Source of the DNA: Chloroflexota bacterium
GTDB lineage: Bacteria; Chloroflexota; Anaerolineae; Aggregatilineales; UBA3940
Direction of reading: 5' to 3'
Length of the DNA stretch: 9,471 nucleotides
NCBI GenBank assembly: GCA_024643825.1
Contig: JAHEME010000077.1
Span: forward strand, 1-9,471
This document shows, in pieces, positions 1 through 5,743 of this stretch (within the stretch, counting starts at the first letter, position 1; the number at the start of each line of letters is the position of its first letter). The translations under genes were made by a program, and so were the position numbers. Below the pieces are notes generated by a model. It was not told the origin of the DNA. It made no database searches and was given only the letters and a program-made list of their open reading frames with translations.

Positions 1-105
1 TCAGCTTTCAGCAAGACCTTGTTATCTTACCTATCTGGATGGTTGTTTGCGGACGACCCCAGGGCAATGAAATAGGAGAGTTAACTTGCTGGTCGGTAGC
101 TAAGT
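1..105. other. Left-edge segment with no supportable gene
   Basis: The first 105 bases lie downstream of the minus-strand GIY-YIG gene. All three plus-strand frames stay open from base 1 for 70 or more bases, so the tail of a plus-strand gene entering from the left cannot be excluded. Too little is visible to name one. An imperfect stem (83-90 with 98-106, one bulge, loop 91-97) overlaps the GIY-YIG stop codon. On the minus strand it is not followed by a clear T-run, so it is not called a terminator. Confidence 0.4.
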
Positions 106-843
106 TTATGGATCGCAGTTGATATAACGAACAGGGTTCTGTGTTAAGTAACGTGACACATCGCCGCCAATATAGTGGCGAAGTTCATGAGCTACTTCCC
201 CCTCAAATCTCCAACGTGTCCTTGTCTTCTGGTGAGTGCTCCGGGCTTCTATAGGAAACCATTGCCGGACATGAAAAACCTCTCTAACAATGCCCCGATA
301 CACGGTATGTGCATACTTGACTCTGTTTCGCTGCTCGCCAACGACCCAGTTCCCACGTGTTATCTCATATAATTCTTCCGGTGACATCCCGTAGCGAAAC
401 AACTTATTGACTGTAACCAGCAACGTGGGTTCTTCAATTGAGATGGGGTGTGCATCGTACTGGGCCATGATGTCGTTGGCACTCATTTTTCCTCGCTCTA
501 GCGACTCATGCCCAAGTACCTGGTTCGTCAGTCCATCAAGGCCAAGCAGATCGATTACAGATGCTTCAATCTCAAAAGCCTCTTTTTCTGTAAGTCCATG
601 CCGAAGAATCTGGTGGCGCACTTTATTGCCACGCGTCTCAATAGTTCGAATTCTGTCCAGTTTGTCAGTGGCTTGTGGATTGATGATCGCATCATTCACA
701 TGAGCGAAAACTCGATTTCCTGTTCCCTTGCCGACATAGAAAGGACCCTCATCAAGTGGGTCGATGAGAAGGTAAACATAGTATCCAATCTGTTCAATCA
801 CCGATTGGGAAAACTCAAGTGTCTCATTTGACCTATCAGGCAT
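106..843 (-). CDS. GIY-YIG domain protein, LEM-3/COG3680-like
   Basis: This 245-residue protein starts with a GIY-YIG nuclease fold. The 'GIY' strand reads YVY (residues 22-24) and the 'YIG' strand reads YVG (36-38), followed by GKGTGNR, where Arg44 fits the catalytic arginine. Glu93 in the helix EIEASVIDLLG fits the metal-binding glutamate, and Asn107 in GLTNQV fits the conserved asparagine. The layout recalls the LEM-3-like group (COG3680). Such domains cut or nick DNA, but the cellular role of this group is poorly known. Residues about 140-243 form a second region, rich in Arg, Trp and aromatic residues and ending QNPVRYINC, which may bind the target. The ATG at 843 is chosen because GGAG (850-853) sits six bases upstream. 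A TTG at 876 and an ATG at 861 also lie in frame but lack an SD site. GC is about 48% in sampled lines against about 60% in the neighbours, which suggests recent acquisition. It lies 40 bases behind the TPR gene on the same strand. Confidence 0.85.
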   Translation of the reverse strand: MPDRSNETLEFSQSVIEQIGYYVYLLIDPLDEGPFYVGKGTGNRVFAHVNDAIINPQATDKLDRIRTIETRGNKVRHQILRHGLTEKEAFEIEASVIDLLGLDGLTNQVLGHESLERGKMSANDIMAQYDAHPISIEEPTLLVTVNKLFRYGMSPEELYEITRGNWVVGEQRNRVKYAHTVYRGIVREVFHVRQWFPIEARSTHQKTRTRWRFEGEVAHELRHYIGGDVSRYLTQNPVRYINCDP

Positions 844-849
844 CAAATT

Positions 850-853
850 CTCC
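850..853 (-). promoter_or_regulatory. Ribosome binding site deciding the GIY-YIG gene start
   Basis: The minus strand reads GGAG here, six bases before the ATG at 843-841. The two upstream in-frame starts (TTG at 876, ATG at 861) have no comparable purine-rich motif, so this site favours the shorter protein. Confidence 0.6.
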
Positions 854-883
854 GTTTGCATCGGGCAAAACACCAATATGAAA

Positions 884-2173
884 TTAGGGCGTCGTCGTCA
901 CCGATGGGCTTGCCGTCGGGGTAGGCTGCGAGCACAGATCGAGCGCACTGTTGACCAGATCGATCACGCGTTCGTCATCCGGGGACATCGTGCGGGCGGT
1001 TTGCAGCGGCTGCATGGCTTTGGCGCACTCGCCGATATTGGCATAGGCCAACCCCAACTGTAGATAGATGTCGGCGCTCTCCGTGCCCAGTGCGATCACC
1101 TGCTCGTAGGCTAACGCGGATTGTGGATAGTTCCCCTGATCGTAGTACATCACGCCCAATCGCACCCAGGGGGGGGCGAAATCCTTGTCCAGTTCGACGG
1201 CGCGCTCATACGATTCTACGGCCGAGGTCGGGTCGCCCACATAGGTCTCATAGGTGCGCCCAATCTCGTAGGGAATCAATGCATTGGAGGGGAATAGCGT
1301 CTCGACGCTGAAGAACTGATCGAGGGCTTCCGTAAAACGCCCATTGACACGATACGCGCGCCCCAGCGCCATTCGCAGATTGGGCAGGTTTGGCTCAAGC
1401 TGGGCGGCAGCTTCATATTGAGTCGCGGCGGTGACGTAATCGCCGAGGCTTTCCATCACATACCCATAGTCGCGCCGCACATCCACGTTGTTTGGATCGA
1501 GGGAGTAGGCATACTGGATGGTCGTCTGTGCCTGATCCCAGCGGTCGAGATCGACCAGGGCTTCCGCCAGATACGAATTGGCGATGGCGAGGTCCTTCTG
1601 TAAACCCAACGCCCGTTGAATATCGTTCAACGCCTCTTCGGGCTTCCCCTGCCAGTCTTTGATTTTGCCGAGGATCGCATAGCCATGCGGGTCTTCCAGA
1701 TTAGCAAGGATCGCGCGGTTGGCAGCATCCAGCGCCAATTGGAGCGTGGCATTCTTCGTATCTCCATATTCCATGCCAGAACGGTACAGCAGGAGCCGCG
1801 CTTCCTCAAAGGGGTACTCGACTATGGTCGGGTCAGCGACTCCCGCCTGACGGTACGAGTCAATCGCTTCATCCAGCCGCCCCTGCGTATAGAAATCCTC
1901 GGCCTGGGCCGCATAGTCTACAGTGTCTGCCGTGGCAGCGTCGCTGCCTGGAACCGCGGCTTCGCCCGGCTGAGCCGTCGAGCCTGCGTTGATTTGAAAT
2001 TGACCACGAATCACGTCCGGGTTTAGATACACCCAGATTCCCCCGACGATCATCGCCAGATAAAACACGACCCGGAAGGGGTCTGAGCGCGGACGCTGGC
2101 GGCGGTCGGCAGGGCGGTAATCGGCGTAACTGCGCCGCCTGCGCCGCCCGCCTCCTCCAATGGGAATACCCAA
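884..2173 (-). CDS. Membrane-anchored TPR protein (downstream paralogue)
   Basis: A 429-residue protein. It has an Arg-rich N-terminus (RRRRR at 10-14 and more basic residues to 34) and one transmembrane helix at about 34-50. A low-complexity linker follows at about 60-85, then tandem tetratricopeptide repeats from about 86 to 415, with typical signatures such as AIDSYRQA, SLDPNNVDVRRDYGYV and AVESYERAVELD. The tail is Pro/Thr/Ser-rich. By the positive-inside rule the repeats face outside the cytoplasm, where TPR arrays usually hold protein partners. Cys383 and Cys414 flank the last repeat and could form a disulfide. The start is a TTG, supported by AGGAG (2182-2186) eight bases upstream; the next in-frame Met lies inside the membrane helix. 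The protein aligns collinearly with the product of the gene 24 bases upstream, so the pair arose by duplication and is probably co-transcribed. The partner and pathway are unknown. Confidence 0.88.
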   Translation of the reverse strand: MGIPIGGGGRRRRRSYADYRPADRRQRPRSDPFRVVFYLAMIVGGIWVYLNPDVIRGQFQINAGSTAQPGEAAVPGSDAATADTVDYAAQAEDFYTQGRLDEAIDSYRQAGVADPTIVEYPFEEARLLLYRSGMEYGDTKNATLQLALDAANRAILANLEDPHGYAILGKIKDWQGKPEEALNDIQRALGLQKDLAIANSYLAEALVDLDRWDQAQTTIQYAYSLDPNNVDVRRDYGYVMESLGDYVTAATQYEAAAQLEPNLPNLRMALGRAYRVNGRFTEALDQFFSVETLFPSNALIPYEIGRTYETYVGDPTSAVESYERAVELDKDFAPPWVRLGVMYYDQGNYPQSALAYEQVIALGTESADIYLQLGLAYANIGECAKAMQPLQTARTMSPDDERVIDLVNSALDLCSQPTPTASPSVTTTP

Positions 2174-2181
2174 CTTACGTT

Positions 2182-2186
2182 CTCCT
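2182..2186 (-). promoter_or_regulatory. Ribosome binding site fixing a TTG start
   Basis: The minus strand reads AGGAG within TGAGGAGA, eight bases before the TTG at 2173-2171. It lies in the 24-base gap between the two TPR genes. No ATG or GTG lies at suitable spacing, so this site supports TTG as the real start. Confidence 0.65.
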
Positions 2187-2197
2187 CAGGACGGGGA

Positions 2198-3730
2198 TCA
2201 GGGGCTGGTCGAATCCGTGCTGCTCGTATCGGACTCGGTTCCGGGCCGCTGGATGATCACGTCTGGCTCAACGTAGCCATCCGGGAATCCATTGGTGAAG
2301 CCCGGCCCCGAATAACTGTAGGCCGTTTCTGGCTTCTCCGTCCAATCGCGGCACAGCACGAACAGCCGGAGGATGGTTGCTTCGGCCCCTGGATCGGTTA
2401 GTTTGTTGTCTTCGTAAATGTGAAGCGCCTTCACCGCCAGCGGAACCGCCATGCGGCACTCGTCTTTATAATAGTAGGCGGAAGCCATCACGTAGTACGT
2501 CTCAATCGGGATGTTCTGGTAATCCGGCGCGTTCGGGTCCTGCGCTTCCCCCCATGCGACTGCTTCCGAGAGAATCGCGATGACATCTTCATAGTTCCGG
2601 CGGGTGAGGTACACCTGCCCCAGCCGATTCCACGCGGAGATCAGGATGTGTGTCGGGACAGGGCGGTTGGCCGCATCCCACGGAATTTGATTCGGGGTCG
2701 GCTGCTGGCCCGGCACGATCTTCCACGGGTTGCTATCAGCGCTGGCAAACAGATCACTGCTGCTCACCAGCGGGCAGGAGACCTGCTCATCTTCGGCAAC
2801 CCCGTCGGCGGTCTGCGACTGCGCGCACACCAGATCGACAGCCTGCTGCAAGGTCTCTTGCGCTGCACTGTCATCGCGCATCTCAAAGTATGTCTTGCCC
2901 CACTCTACATACAAATACGGGTCTTCCGGCGTGCGCACCGCGATCTGCGCATAGGTTTCGACCGATTTCTCCATCTGACCTGCGCCGCGATAGTTGCGTG
3001 CCAGCCCATACCACAGGTCGAGAAGGTTCGGGGCTAACCCTAATGCCTGAAGGTACTGCTGAATCGCACCCTGATAGTCGCCATAAAATTCCAGCACGTA
3101 CGCGTAATTTCGCCGGGTATCGACGTTGTAGGGATCGAGGTTGATGCCCAGTTCGGCCTGCTCGCGGGCCTGCCGATAGCGGCCCAGGTCGGCATACGCT
3201 TCGGCAGCATAGGCATGGCCCGGCGCATAATTCGGATCGAGTTCGATAGCATGAAGTGCCTCAATCAGCGCCTGATCGTAGTCCCCATTCCAATCCAGCG
3301 CACGGGCACGTGTCGCGTATCCGCGCGGGTCTTCCGGCACTAGCGCGATGATCTGATCGGCGACGGTCAGTGCCTCTTCATGCTGATGATTGAGCGTCAG
3401 CAACCGTGCATACTGCGTGAGAAGTTCGACGTTGGTTGGGTCAGTTTCAGCGGCCTGACGATACCAGTCGGCGGCCTCATCTAGCTTGCCTTTGTCATAG
3501 GCAGCATCACCACTGGCGCTCAACTCCACTGGAGATGTAGTAGGCGCAGGCGGCGGGCCGATCATCTCCAACACGCGGGGCTGCACCAGATCCATGCGGA
3601 AATAGACAAACAGCGCGACCGCAAGGATCACGACGTAGAGAATGATTCCGATCAGTGAAAAGCGCCGCCGGCGCTTGCCAAAGGCCAGATTCCCACGTCC
3701 GAGAGGTTCCCGCTTGATATACAATGACAC
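2198..3730 (-). CDS. Membrane-anchored TPR protein (upstream paralogue)
   Basis: A 510-residue protein with a basic N-terminus (KRRRRF at 19-24) and a transmembrane helix at about 25-45. A Pro-rich linker (59-67) precedes tandem TPR units from about 71 to 300. A non-TPR insert spans about 301-360 and carries Cys302 and Cys319. More TPR helices follow to about 460, and the C-terminus is Ser/Thr/Pro-rich. The repeats should lie outside the cytoplasm and act as a protein-binding scaffold. Cys425 and Cys460 match the Cys pair of the downstream paralogue. The start is uncertain: GTG at 3730 is only three bases from GGAG (3734-3737), whereas TTG at 3724 lies nine bases away and would shorten the protein by two residues. 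No ATG exists upstream before an in-frame stop. It is the first gene of a leftward unit that also holds the downstream TPR gene. No convincing promoter was found upstream. Confidence 0.88.
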   Translation of the reverse strand: MSLYIKREPLGRGNLAFGKRRRRFSLIGIILYVVILAVALFVYFRMDLVQPRVLEMIGPPPAPTTSPVELSASGDAAYDKGKLDEAADWYRQAAETDPTNVELLTQYARLLTLNHQHEEALTVADQIIALVPEDPRGYATRARALDWNGDYDQALIEALHAIELDPNYAPGHAYAAEAYADLGRYRQAREQAELGINLDPYNVDTRRNYAYVLEFYGDYQGAIQQYLQALGLAPNLLDLWYGLARNYRGAGQMEKSVETYAQIAVRTPEDPYLYVEWGKTYFEMRDDSAAQETLQQAVDLVCAQSQTADGVAEDEQVSCPLVSSSDLFASADSNPWKIVPGQQPTPNQIPWDAANRPVPTHILISAWNRLGQVYLTRRNYEDVIAILSEAVAWGEAQDPNAPDYQNIPIETYYVMASAYYYKDECRMAVPLAVKALHIYEDNKLTDPGAEATILRLFVLCRDWTEKPETAYSYSGPGFTNGFPDGYVEPDVIIQRPGTESDTSSTDSTSP

Positions 3731-3782
3731 TGACTCCGTTTCGATTGCTGATCCTGAAGCTGCGTATGCAGAGGTGCTTTGG

Positions 3783-3804
3783 CCTCACCCTGTGTGGGTT
3801 GAGG
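3783..3804 (-). promoter_or_regulatory. Possible leader hairpin upstream of the TPR genes
   Basis: CCTCA (3783-3787) and CCC (3788-3790) pair with GGG (3796-3798) and TGAGG (3800-3804), leaving a single bulged base (3799) and a five-base loop. It lies about 53 bases upstream of the TPR gene start. There is no T-run on the minus strand, so it is not a factor-independent terminator. An RNA-structure or protein-binding role is only a possibility. Confidence 0.3.
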
Positions 3805-4010
3805 AGCAGCGTTGGCTGAAACTGTGGATTTTTGTTCACAGGTGACACAACGAATGGAGATCATCACTCCAGAAAGCGATCTTACCGCCCGGTTAGCCCC
3901 CCTGCAAGGTGCATTGGCCTGCCTGATCAAGGTGTTCTTTGCCTGATTGTAACACGGAGTAGGAGCTGAGTCGTGCTGGGATGCCACCGATTGATCTGCG
4001 CTGTCCATGT

Positions 4011-4028
4011 ACGAACTGTATTGTTCGT
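4011..4028. promoter_or_regulatory. Dyad ACGAAC-N6-GTTCGT, possible operator
   Basis: Six-base arms (4011-4016 and 4023-4028) are exact reverse complements around tgtatt. An outer G-C pair (4009/4030) extends the symmetry past one mismatch. The dyad ends five bases before a TACAAT that could be the -10 of the DUF1003 gene, so a bound repressor would cover the promoter. The half-sites resemble the CGAAC/GTTCG arms of Gram-positive LexA boxes, but those have a four-base spacer and this one has six. The regulator is therefore unknown. Confidence 0.4.
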
Positions 4029-4032
4029 GCGA

Positions 4033-4038
4033 TACAAT
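4033..4038 (+). promoter_or_regulatory. Possible -10 element of the DUF1003 gene
   Basis: TACAAT matches the TATAAT consensus at five of six positions and lies 22 bases before the SD site. No good -35 hexamer occurs 16-18 bases upstream (the sequence there is within GTACGAAC), so an activator or another sigma factor would be needed. The ACAATA end at 4034-4039 also pairs with TATTGT at 4019-4024, so the site sits in a second overlapping dyad. Confidence 0.3.
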
Positions 4039-4060
4039 AAGACGAACCCCTCATTTCTTA

Positions 4061-4066
4061 AGGAGG
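4061..4066 (+). promoter_or_regulatory. Ribosome binding site fixing the DUF1003 TTG start
   Basis: A full AGGAGG lies six bases before TTG at 4073-4075. The reading frame is open further upstream to an ATG at 4007, but that ATG has no SD site and the intervening residues do not look like the family. TTG is therefore the better start. Confidence 0.7.
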
Positions 4067-4072
4067 CTTGCC

Positions 4073-4528
4073 TTGCTAAAATTACGTTTTCCTGCACCTT
4101 ATCCCCACTCCCACCCCAAAGTAGAAGATGTCAATGCGGTCATTGCGGAGCAAATGACGCTCGGACAGCGTGCCGCCGACCGTGTCGCGAAGGTGGTTGG
4201 CTCGTGGCCGTTCCTGATCACGCAATCGTGTCTGCTTGCTGTGTGGGTCGTCCTCAATGGGCTGGCATGGGCCTATAAATGGGACCCGTACCCGTTCATT
4301 CTGCTGAATCTATTTCTCTCGATGCAGGCTGCCTTCACTGCGCCTATCATCATGATGAGCCAGAATCGCCAGTCGGAACGTGATCGGATAGAAGCCCACA
4401 GCGACTATCAGGTCAACCAGAAAGCGGAGGAAGAAATCCGCGTAATCCTCGATCATCTGACAGCGCAGGATGCCGCCCTCAAGGTGATTTATGAGATGCT
4501 CGCCGCCGATCAAATCGACAACAAATGA
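4073..4528 (+). CDS. DUF1003 family two-helix membrane protein
   Basis: The product from the TTG start is 151 residues. It shows the conserved DUF1003 (COG4420) core: an amphipathic DRVAKVVGSWPFL segment at 37-48, a first membrane helix at about 47-67, an aspartate-proline turn (DPYPF, 71-75) and a second helix at about 73-94. The basic-acidic SQNRQSERDR stretch at 96-105 follows, and then a charged, probably coiled cytoplasmic tail. This matches the family's usual size and layout. The biochemical role of the family is not established. The gene appears monocistronic: it diverges from the TPR genes, and a strong promoter for the next operon begins about 80 bases after its stop. Residues 1-30 are weakly conserved, so the identification rests on the core. 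Confidence 0.88.
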   Translation: MLKLRFPAPYPHSHPKVEDVNAVIAEQMTLGQRAADRVAKVVGSWPFLITQSCLLAVWVVLNGLAWAYKWDPYPFILLNLFLSMQAAFTAPIIMMSQNRQSERDRIEAHSDYQVNQKAEEEIRVILDHLTAQDAALKVIYEMLAADQIDNK

Positions 4529-4548
4529 GACATATCAGGAACAAAAAG

Positions 4549-4588
4549 CCGCGCCCGCGAAGCGCGTACGCCATTTAGCGGGGCGCGG
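4549..4588. repeat. GC-rich inverted repeat, terminator-like on the minus strand
   Basis: CCGCGCCC (4549-4556) and GGGCGCGG (4581-4588) are perfect eight-base arms around a 24-base loop. The loop starts with GCGAAGC (4557-4563), a very compact hairpin sequence in its own right. On the plus strand no T-run follows the repeat, so it is not a classic terminator for the DUF1003 gene. On the minus strand the stem is followed by CTTTTTG, the shape of a factor-independent terminator, although no minus-strand gene leads into it. Confidence 0.6.
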
Positions 4589-4607
4589 ATGCGCGTAAGT
4601 CGCCGTC

Positions 4608-4636
4608 TTGACACTCCTCAGGGCGGGATGTATAGT
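4608..4636 (+). promoter_or_regulatory. Strong sigma70-type promoter of the ABC operon
   Basis: The -35 hexamer TTGACA (4608-4613) is a perfect consensus. After a 17-base spacer comes TATAGT (4631-4636), five of six to the -10 consensus. Transcription would start near 4643, about 22 bases before the GTG of the small zinc-finger-like gene. It is the only near-perfect promoter recognised in the window. It should drive the small gene and, by run-through, the whole ABC cassette. Confidence 0.8.
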
Positions 4637-4652
4637 CAGCCCCGCACTCGGT

Positions 4653-4658
4653 GAGGAG
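4653..4658 (+). promoter_or_regulatory. Ribosome binding site of the 39-codon gene
   Basis: GAGGAG is followed by six bases (aaaaac) and then GTG at 4665. Together with the promoter just upstream, this ideal spacing is the main argument that the short frame is translated. Confidence 0.7.
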
Positions 4659-4664
4659 AAAAAC

Positions 4665-4784
4665 GTGATTCCTCCAAACCATCTTCGGTGCATTTTTTGT
4701 GGAACAGAGCAGGTTTCCAAGAAAGTTGCGTCTGGCGGGGATGGGTTTGCGCCAGACCACCAGCAATGCGGAGGTAAAGTGTAG
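4665..4784 (+). CDS. Small zinc-finger-like protein, 39 aa, ClpX-type pattern
   Basis: This short GTG-started frame encodes 39 residues. His6, Cys9, Cys12, His32 and Cys35 are arranged as HxxCxxCG and HxxCGG. The segment RCIFCGTEQ, the KK-x-A-x-G stretch and the terminal cysteine recall the zinc-binding domain of ClpX, which also occurs as a stand-alone module. One expected cysteine would be replaced by His32. A bound zinc is likely if the protein folds; a role is not predicted. It is the first frame after a strong promoter and has an ideal SD site. Its stop (TAG, 4782-4784) lies one base before the ATPase start, and its last codons contain the ATPase's GGAGGT, so translation of the two is probably coupled. 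It could be a functional mini-protein or a leader peptide that tunes ATPase translation. Confidence 0.62.
   Translation: MIPPNHLRCIFCGTEQVSKKVASGGDGFAPDHQQCGGKV
4770..4775 (+). promoter_or_regulatory. ATPase ribosome binding site inside the small gene
   Basis: GGAGGT lies in codons 36-37 of the 39-codon gene, ten bases before the ATG at 4786. Ribosomes finishing the small gene would pass over it, which links the two translations. The frame is open upstream to a GTG at 4699, but the ABC fold begins exactly at this ATG. Confidence 0.6.
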
Positions 4785-4785
4785 G

Positions 4786-5742
4786 ATGATTCAGGTTGAA
4801 GGGCTTACCAAGTATTATGGGAACTACAAAGCCATCGACAGTCTTTCCTTTCACGCCGATGCAGGGGAAATCGTAGGGTTTCTGGGGCCGAATGGCGCAG
4901 GCAAAACCACGACCATGCGAATCTTAACCGGCTATATGCCGCCCAGCGACGGGCGCGCCACGATAGCCGGTTATGACGTGTATGAGAATTCGCTGGAAGT
5001 GCGCAAGCGCATCGGCTACCTGCCGGAGACCGTGCCCCTGTATAAGGAAATGAGTGTCTGGCATTACGTAGACTATATGGCCGGGCTGCACGGAATGCGC
5101 GGCAACGAGCGCGAAGATCGTGTGGACGAAGTGCTCGATAAGGTCGGGATGCTGGATCGTGCCAACAGCATGATCGACAGCCTCTCCAAAGGTATGCGCC
5201 AGCGTGTCGGGTTAGCGCAGGCATTGGTGCATCGCCCCAGTGTGCTGATCCTCGATGAGCCGACCATCGGACTCGACCCCCGCCAGGTGCGCGAAGTGCG
5301 CGAACTGATCCGCGAAGTGGGCGAGGAACGCACAGTGCTTCTCAGCACGCATATCCTCTCCGAAGTCAGCCAGCTTTGCTCACGCATTCTGGTGATCAAC
5401 AAGGGGCTGATCGTCGCGGAAGACGACCCCGACACGCTCTCGGCCCGGCTTTCGGGTTCGACGCGCTTCTATGTACGCGCCGGGAACGTCGAGCCAGACG
5501 CGCTCGCCGAGGCGGTTCGTGGCGTCAAGAACGTCGTGGAAGCCCACGCCTCCGAGCGCGGTGTGGAAGTCACCAGCGCGCCGGATACCGACGTGCGCCC
5601 ACAGGTCGCCGCCGCCATCGTCAAGAATAAGTGGGATTTGCTGGAACTCAAGCCGATGGGCATGTCGATGGAAGACATCTTCCTCCAGTTGACCACCGAA
5701 CAGGACGGCGAGATGGTGATGGAAGAAGAGGAGGCTCTCTAA
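4786..5742 (+). CDS. ABC transporter ATP-binding protein, GldA/DrrA-like
   Basis: A 318-residue ATPase that powers the ABC-2 permease encoded next to it. All nucleotide-binding motifs are present: Walker A GPNGAGKTT (34-42), signature LSKGMRQR (133-140, a variant of LSGGQ), Walker B VLILDEP (153-159), D-loop GLD (162-164) and switch His189. The Q-loop position reads GYLPE, with Glu81 for Gln, as is common in the DrrA/GldA/NatA export subfamily. Residues about 220-318 form the C-terminal extension of that subfamily and end in a very acidic tail (MEEEEAL). Its purine-rich codons also supply the SD site of the permease. The ATG at 4786 is chosen because the family fold starts there (IQVEGLTKYYG). 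The gene is separated from the permease start by one base. The substrate is unknown. Confidence 0.93.
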   Translation: MIQVEGLTKYYGNYKAIDSLSFHADAGEIVGFLGPNGAGKTTTMRILTGYMPPSDGRATIAGYDVYENSLEVRKRIGYLPETVPLYKEMSVWHYVDYMAGLHGMRGNEREDRVDEVLDKVGMLDRANSMIDSLSKGMRQRVGLAQALVHRPSVLILDEPTIGLDPRQVREVRELIREVGEERTVLLSTHILSEVSQLCSRILVINKGLIVAEDDPDTLSARLSGSTRFYVRAGNVEPDALAEAVRGVKNVVEAHASERGVEVTSAPDTDVRPQVAAAIVKNKWDLLELKPMGMSMEDIFLQLTTEQDGEMVMEEEEAL

Positions 5743-5743
5743 T

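Larger units (their letters stand above)
3731..4072. other. Divergent intergenic region between TPR operon and DUF1003 gene
   Basis: About 340 bases separate the leftward TPR genes from the rightward DUF1003 gene, so promoters for both should lie here. A minus-strand TACAAT (3951-3946) has no matching -35. An 8-bp hairpin with a single bulge (3783-3804) would lie in the leader of the TPR mRNA. Next to the DUF1003 start are a dyad (4011-4028) and a TACAAT (4033-4038). No convincing protein gene was seen in it. Confidence 0.6.

Noticed and set aside
83..106. Terminator for the GIY-YIG gene
   Set aside because: The stem has a bulge, overlaps the stop codon, and is not followed by a T-run on the minus strand.
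2420..3037. 205-codon open frame on the plus strand opposite the upstream TPR gene
   Set aside because: It is antisense to well-formed TPR repeats and has Arg/Leu-rich composition without motifs. Other frames in the same stretch are open as well.
3902..3951. Minus-strand promoter for the TPR genes (TACAAT at 3951-3946, TTGATC at 3930-3925)
   Set aside because: Neither hexamer has an acceptable partner at 16-18 bases, so no promoter is claimed.
4011..4028. LexA (SOS) box
   Set aside because: The arms match, but the spacer is six rather than four bases and the downstream gene is not a DNA-repair gene. It is kept only as a dyad of unknown regulator.
3973..4278. 101-codon plus-strand frame starting GTG with AGGAG seven bases upstream
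   Set aside because: The start signal is decent, but the frame overlaps the DUF1003 coding region by over 200 bases in another phase and shows no family resemblance. Chance is more likely.
4699..4785. N-terminal extension of the ATPase from GTG 4699
   Set aside because: It has no SD site at that position, it overlaps the better supported 39-codon gene, and the ABC fold begins at the ATG at 4786.
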